Shown one piece after another: positions 41,001 through 43,172 of a DNA stretch of 43,172 nt. This stretch comes from Muribaculaceae bacterium (GTDB lineage Bacteria; Bacteroidota; Bacteroidia; Bacteroidales; Muribaculaceae). Numbering within the stretch: position 1 is the stretch's first letter; each line of letters opens with the position of its first letter. The stretch is taken from positions 1 to 43,172 of the forward strand of contig JAFLTU010000012.1 of assembly GCA_022509125.1 (NCBI GenBank). The letters are read 5' to 3'. The notes under the pieces were generated by a model. That model made no database searches. It saw only the letters and a list, made by a program, of their open reading frames with translations, and was not told where the DNA came from. The translations under genes were made by a program, and so were the position numbers.

Positions 41001-43172
41001 CACCAACCGGGCTGAAGGTAACATCTAGCCCCGTCTTTTCCTTTACATATTGGTCATAAATCTTTGAAGGCAACCATGTGCTCCCTAATGAAAATTCTAT
41101 TAAGTGGGCCGGTATATCCATTGGTTTCACTCTCTCAAGAGCCCTGATATTCCTGTCATATCGCCCTCCTTCATTATTTGCTCTGGCCAATTCCAGCTTA
41201 TCCCTAACGTTTCCTGATAGATACTGATAACTTACTTCTATGTTTCTGTCCTCAGGGTTCTCAAAGCCTAACCCTGATTCTATGATTTCTCTTCCTACTT
41301 CTTCTACCGTTTTACCCAAGGCCTTCGATATATAGTCTACATCGAGTTTCCCGAATAGACTTATAGAAGTTATAACTCCGTCTCTAACATTTTCAGGCTC
41401 CGGTGTCTTTTCTTTCTCTACTACCCTACGGCTGAATATGTCGGTCTTTCCATAAGAGATAACCTTATTACCTTTATTGTCAGCTGATTCCTTTACGGTC
41501 TCCAATGCCGATAACGAAGGATAGTCAATGTCATTCCTAAGCCATGCCAACTGGTTATTTTTATAGAAATGTCCATATTTTTTCACAAAGGCATCATAGG
41601 CTTTATTGAGTGTGGCAATCTTGGACTTCAACTCACCGGTCTCTCCTTCATTCTCTGTCTGATAGGTAAGCAATTCTTCAAGAGCTTTCTTTATTGCCGT
41701 GTAGTCTTTGAATACCTCCGCTTTGGAATAACCCTTAACTTTGTTGGTATTAATACCCAGTTCTACAGCCTCCCCATTTTCTACAATTGCAAATTTCCCG
41801 GATGAATTAATAACCAATGACCCTTCCTTGGCCTCACTATCTTCTCGACTCCGGGTGTCCTCCTTAGGAGCGGATGTCTCCTGACTTCCGAAAATTTCCT
41901 CACGGTTGGCCCTCTCAAGGCGCTCCTTTAAATCATTTGCCCATGAATCCAAAAGCTTTTGCTGTGGTTTATCACCTTTCGGAAATAAACCTGTTGAGGT
42001 AGCTCGGAAGGTCTCTCCATTTTCGAAATTAAACTGCATCTCTCCCGCCATATGTTCCGGATGATCTACAAAATACCGGTTATATGCCATCGAAACATCC
42101 TTGGCGGTTTCTCCATATCGGGTTGGGCTGTAGTGTGCCGTCCTCACCGGAATGGTCTCACTAACATCAATAGCTGCACCACTCGGCTTGCCATTAATAC
42201 GCTTCCTGACTACGATTATATCTGATGTTACATTGGTGCCTCCAAATGTTTTATTGTTAAGTCGGAAGGCTCCTATAACATCTGCGCTTCCTTCATTAAC
42301 AAGCCATTTCCTGAAATCCCGGCTCCCGTCAAGGGTGCCTGCTGATGTGATAAATATGCCAAGGCCTCCCGGTTTGAGTTTACGCACATTCTTGGCCATG
42401 GCAAAGTCATGGATATTGCCAAACCTCCTTGATAAATCTTTGTCCCCGCTTTCGTCTGTAACTCTTAAGCCGGTTACAAATGGAACATTCGTAATGGCCA
42501 AGTCTACACTGTTATTCGGTATCTTTGTTTTCTCAAAGCCCTGGATATCTACTTTGGCATCCGGATATAATTGTGCAAGTATCCCTCCTGTGGTCGGGTC
42601 TATCTCAACCGCTTGAATATTGCTCCGATCTGAAATCTCTCTTGGCATCAAGGCCAACATATTCCCGATACCGGCAGACCCCTCTAATATGTTGCCACCC
42701 TTAAAACCTAACGATTCAACCAAATCCCATAGAGGATTAATAACCTCGGCAGGAGTATAGAATGCACTTCGAGTGGATTTCAATGCCTCTTGGTATCCAT
42801 CCTCGCCTAATAATTCTTTTAGTTTTTTAGCTGTCTGATAATTGGAATATCCTCCTCGTTCATTAAAGGCTGATCCGAGTCCTCCCCATCCTGAATATTG
42901 GCTAAGGATTTTCATCTCATCCGGAGTCGCCTGTCTGCCACTCTCCTGAAGTTCCTTTAATTTTTCTATGGCTGCTATGTTAGCCTTTATACGCGACGTC
43001 TCCCCCGACGGCGATAGAGACTCCCCTCTCTTAAGACTGAAATTTCGCCTATTCTTTAGCTGTGTGAGCGCGGAGCGCGAATTATCTGCGGAGGGCGAAT
43101 CATCTGCTGAGTTCTTTAGCCGTGTGAGCGCGGAGCGCGAATTTTCTTCTTCCCCTCTCCCTGCTGAATTCT
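32005..43172 (-). CDS. giant polyvalent protein: methyltransferase, SNF2 helicase, methyltransferase, metallopeptidase, MuF-C-like, virion-type tail (5' partial)
   Basis: At least 3,721 residues are visible; the frame stays open to the right edge, so the N-terminus is missing. Order, with motifs by window position: DarB-like N6-adenine methyltransferase (LEGSAGIGNML near 42670, NVPF near 42487); SNF2 helicase (AHEVGTGKT near 40530, DEAH near 39940, QRMGRILRQG near 38920); coiled coils; a second class I methyltransferase (ILDASSGMGYGT near 37705); a zincin (HEAVAHYG near 36885); a MuF-C-like domain (36215-35840); then about 1,200 residues of helical virion-type sequence with a hydrophobic segment near 32940. 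DarB of P1 is packaged and shields injected DNA from restriction. Position beside neck and portal genes suggests this protein is ejected too. Confidence 0.85.
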   Translation of the reverse strand, partial: NSAGRGEEENSRSALTRLKNSADDSPSADNSRSALTQLKNRRNFSLKRGESLSPSGETSRIKANIAAIEKLKELQESGRQATPDEMKILSQYSGWGGLGSAFNERGGYSNYQTAKKLKELLGEDGYQEALKSTRSAFYTPAEVINPLWDLVESLGFKGGNILEGSAGIGNMLALMPREISDRSNIQAVEIDPTTGGILAQLYPDAKVDIQGFEKTKIPNNSVDLAITNVPFVTGLRVTDESGDKDLSRRFGNIHDFAMAKNVRKLKPGGLGIFITSAGTLDGSRDFRKWLVNEGSADVIGAFRLNNKTFGGTNVTSDIIVVRKRINGKPSGAAIDVSETIPVRTAHYSPTRYGETAKDVSMAYNRYFVDHPEHMAGEMQFNFENGETFRATSTGLFPKGDKPQQKLLDSWANDLKERLERANREEIFGSQETSAPKEDTRSREDSEAKEGSLVINSSGKFAIVENGEAVELGINTNKVKGYSKAEVFKDYTAIKKALEELLTYQTENEGETGELKSKIATLNKAYDAFVKKYGHFYKNNQLAWLRNDIDYPSLSALETVKESADNKGNKVISYGKTDIFSRRVVEKEKTPEPENVRDGVITSISLFGKLDVDYISKALGKTVEEVGREIIESGLGFENPEDRNIEVSYQYLSGNVRDKLELARANNEGGRYDRNIRALERVKPMDIPAHLIEFSLGSTWLPSKIYDQYVKEKTGLDVTFSPVGGSWVINKPYWTETEGNKAAGIYSKVLDKWYTGSDIIEAAMKNKTLEFKQSKKNRDGSTETIADPEATAAVGAKVDEYRQDFKDWLRGKLQEDPDFSKDIAEKYNYQFNNYVPLTIPEEFVPQRFPGSVTSMGGVPFSLRPHQSRAVIKASTEPVLFAHEVGTGKTYTLITSAMEMRRLGLAQKPMIVVQNATLGQFVDSAKQLYPNAKILTLTDKDRTKEGRLGFYAKIKYNDWDMIVVPQSVFDMIPDSPQREAQYISDKIEEKRMVLDRLIETSDGRDPMVRRAQKELEDLENQLVAITESANKGGESVAKQKQRITALENAEARAKEMLDRRTDSVENFDDMGIDAILVDEAHEYKHLGFTTAMQRGVKGVDPSYSKKAQGLYLKTQAVRDRKGNRNIVFATGTPISNTAAEVWTFMRYLMPEEMMKDYDIYYFDDFVRNFGSLQQMLEFTTSGKFKENNRFAGYTNLPELARLWSSVADIVLTSEAGAVRDKIPAMEGEKAQDIYLPQTQELRSIMKYVKAELQKFEEMTGAEKRQNSHIPLTMYGIANAAAIDPRLVKDGAMDEPNSKTNEAVRQTLQALKDSEKYKGTVAIFSDKYQNQRTGFNLYEDIKKKLVAEGVREDEIAIMKPGMKIEAKQKLFDKVNNGEVRVILGSTQTLGTGVNIQERLFGLIHLDAPNRPMDYWQRMGRILRQGNLFKEWGIPVRVLRFGVEDSLDVTAYQRLKTKGAIADSIMHSKDLLSNAMENRVMEEEEDVFGDTIAQLSGSEYAMLKSQAEKQVRKLEGQKKSWQADQMYVTRQIPRIKEAIEKSEKDLETTQRGLEEVKKHFPDGEGAEIKVGHSTYTDPGEMGEFFKDYNSKIKEAQNQVRGTAEGNKETRNLTVKIGGVDFNFTTTVESSTRRGNDGGLFAAATTRMTYSSPTLGIKERHVEQALLRNGVEDILNNVITGSQFEKEAEAHRDNISLLEKELKALEPRQGEPFKYEKELMEATARLEDYTEKMKAELEAKEAKYAEMDKGIESAEGIHLDEEGEGGELRYRTSEEIDREYPNWLEGTTTDTGKHSTQVEGTRKTYGKIGNWIEKNLGKDVSILDASSGMGYGTRDLRDRGFNIEDVEPYQSEQRRANNPATYDSYSDVKKKYDYIISNAVLNVIPDDWRRDVLHNMAERLSPGGRLFINTRKAGEEKAVKDKIELDTPQEILVKRNGKIASYQRFFTPSELKNWVEEELGEGYSVEIANEKNSGTKGLAAVVVKRLDGDNFKRDGEGPQSDYEINMATDLIARVQGYSNKTPRQQRAWADRERQHMNEIAKTLGKNLGLNIDIRQDNTGLKGRRARAKGWYDISDGKITVIIGNHTSAADVEKTILHEAVAHYGLRQLLGKHFDEFLDVVYEHSEDSIREEIDRLTDRMVEREAERLTQQEIDELDEIPTGFIRDAYKEKNRAKAEKKREEYRKEATEEFMADVAENTDFENAETQLHGWFSKIKKWFIDILFKLGFKHITGRNLGLNELRYVLWRSYQNLKNPGRYRGFEWEAEDIAMRAKTGVLKEQYPDEGSRNINKVAEAAEKEMIEAENARYNQSLERYSRGELKASEVIEVGRPIGVVRNFMPDEVMILRKGVIKKALNKHGLKIGDLQNLPEGIAKPLFIFQRDKSSVSLLTAVKGENGKNLFVSIELGVKKPISKELTEINDITTIHGRDVENVILPILENETLKYKDPLRGLQWIEDEKEAYRKRTQEEHSAELNPQSITLETFDDAAKVIENFENPKFGGGEIEEGGHEEEGLLFRDGESLTETIERMTTEAEQANVDNLATKRDAMLALGGNLNKLRSVMARQREYDTSTVRSITGLVNTLMERGLLDDISKYETKRILSVAGNVVGRQDISKYVDKVMDILVENQLRGSAKAFGQLLSIKGSKVDARGIEVQGILDPDGQRIAQVVKKTSTLPKADIEEKILEALNRMGSSDIAISEEAALEYAGLQISRQYAEDITESKAEERSLRESIKQAKEDKEAGQMTEASYRQYVEATEDAIRQNKAERAEAYQSLIEQMSGVLGESIDRAKAWKNAEVARVKAIQHNANSDMEGRPTDEHHKNSRLQKLSNNSGVRFLLAPLATFDQMLRMFGKKNVGGEGYLWNRYMRGWVDATEKEYTGYRDALKVLDDKAREIFAPGAHTTKDSSQRGRHRIKSFGDLFVLDRQLPKGSVRFWDGGEMKEHELTQGNMLYIYMTDKMADGRMKLRRMGITEEDIEDIKDFLDPRFIELADWIQEEFLTEKRNEYNEVHKRMFGASMAAIENYFPLKILANARTEDVDVADDTTDTALPSTSTGSIIKRRRNNLALDVTGANAFSVILDHLQQMERWAAFAEYNRDLNTLLSYKRFRNQVMNMNSAYGAGKTLWNNFRNVAAMSAGSYRPPIAALDKSAVNIAKGVTAAKVSFRMFTALKQFLSMPAYMSEVNPLYLGKSLLNPIKAWRWSMENLPLFEKRWKSRMAGDPRLMKTEMDWKAWRNNIVQIASRIGMSPNAFVDALTVAIGTYPKYETNYKKYLRQGYSKEEADKRAKEDASILFNQTQQSSEGAFLSTMQVDRSWLSVLFTVFRNSSMSYTRQLYDAIRNLKGRGIELFNPGERQKTIDFMAKQLLRTQKPEEEGVWSAEDWSRAKKSAEAGYKSSILRDLARVGIFGFALQLAWNLGAYLPYLILGEDEEEKGKMWRDAMSHAMFGSVEGLTGGDVMSGAGQMFMTGEGNLEYLSKEMPLAGDVMNILKKMPKDQLSAMNDIINLIVQSGVGVNPQSLTDAVVAVMDATNGDMETGREAALMIARIMNCPQSQLDKIYFDEIDAIGTEASRMTPGEIAERYARYKIRREAPLTGWMRDESTGDSIKSQREKRVFKAVEEKLDGRMATEETKKLMEEYESYAKDKRALSAIDKDENPDEYWEAWEAFQEKWGPEADWRYKRLQEYKRDIKAMTDSLLSKSISVEEMQGIVERMIRARDVMLEETSE
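43052..43143. repeat. 32-bp direct repeat in the N-terminal linker of the giant gene
   Basis: Copies at 43052-43083 and 43112-43143 have a 60-bp period (20 residues) and one mismatch. They encode NSRSALT(Q/R)LKN twice on the minus strand, in a Ser/Asp-rich, probably disordered linker. Further copies may lie outside the window. Confidence 0.75.

Overview
The window is most of a temperate, probably short-tailed (podovirus-like) phage or prophage of a Bacteroidales host. The host call rests on phage families typical of that order (proteins resembling DUF4494, DUF6291, DUF1064 and DUF2829), no obvious Shine-Dalgarno sequences, and promoters carrying the Bacteroidetes -7 element TAnnTTTG. Short tail is inferred: there is a portal, adaptor, beta-propeller nozzle-like protein and giant virion-type protein, but no tape measure, tube or sheath. 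The left edge holds the 3' half of a tRNA-Pro gene, which looks like a prophage junction. No integrase is visible; it may lie beyond the right edge, where the giant gene is also cut.

Layout. (1) 0.3-2.0 kb, minus strand: an S24-type repressor and three unknown genes behind it. (2) 2.0-2.25 kb: operator/promoter region. (3) 2.2-3.7 kb, plus strand: small early genes, an HTH protein with an AT-hook, and a tRNA-like gene with an abnormal anticodon arm. (4) 3.7-11.2 kb, plus strand: recombination and replication genes (RecT, a coiled-coil partner, a RecE-like nuclease, an SNF2 helicase, a DUF4406 protein, HU, a DUF1064 nuclease-like protein, a replication organiser and a DnaC-like loader). (5) 11.2-13.2 kb: AT-rich small genes (HNH, DUF2829, membrane protein) and a hairpin/iteron region that could be an origin. 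(6) 13.3-16.6 kb, plus strand: a small protein and the 941-residue propeller protein, ending at a strong terminator. (7) 16.6-25.4 kb, minus strand: capsid, adaptor, lysis, fibre and spanin genes. (8) 25.6-28.3 kb, plus strand: terminase. (9) 28.4-43.2 kb, minus strand: portal, three related small proteins, and a giant protein of at least 3,721 residues joining a DNA methyltransferase, SNF2 helicase, second methyltransferase, zinc metallopeptidase, MuF-C-like domain and a hydrophobic virion-type C-terminus.

How it works together. Early genes take over recombination and replication. Three copies of one bipartite promoter motif (GACACAAAAGATAAGGG, exactly 20 nt, TTAATTTTGG) each head a late minus-strand module: neck plus portal, capsid plus lysis, and fibres plus spanin. 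The giant protein is probably packaged and ejected with the DNA to protect it and disarm the host.

The least expected signals are that promoter family; 7-bp tandem arrays filling several late spacers and continuing inside one coding region; a 63-nt three-way-junction element at the start of the terminase gene, flanked by 33-bp direct repeats; and the tRNA-like gene.
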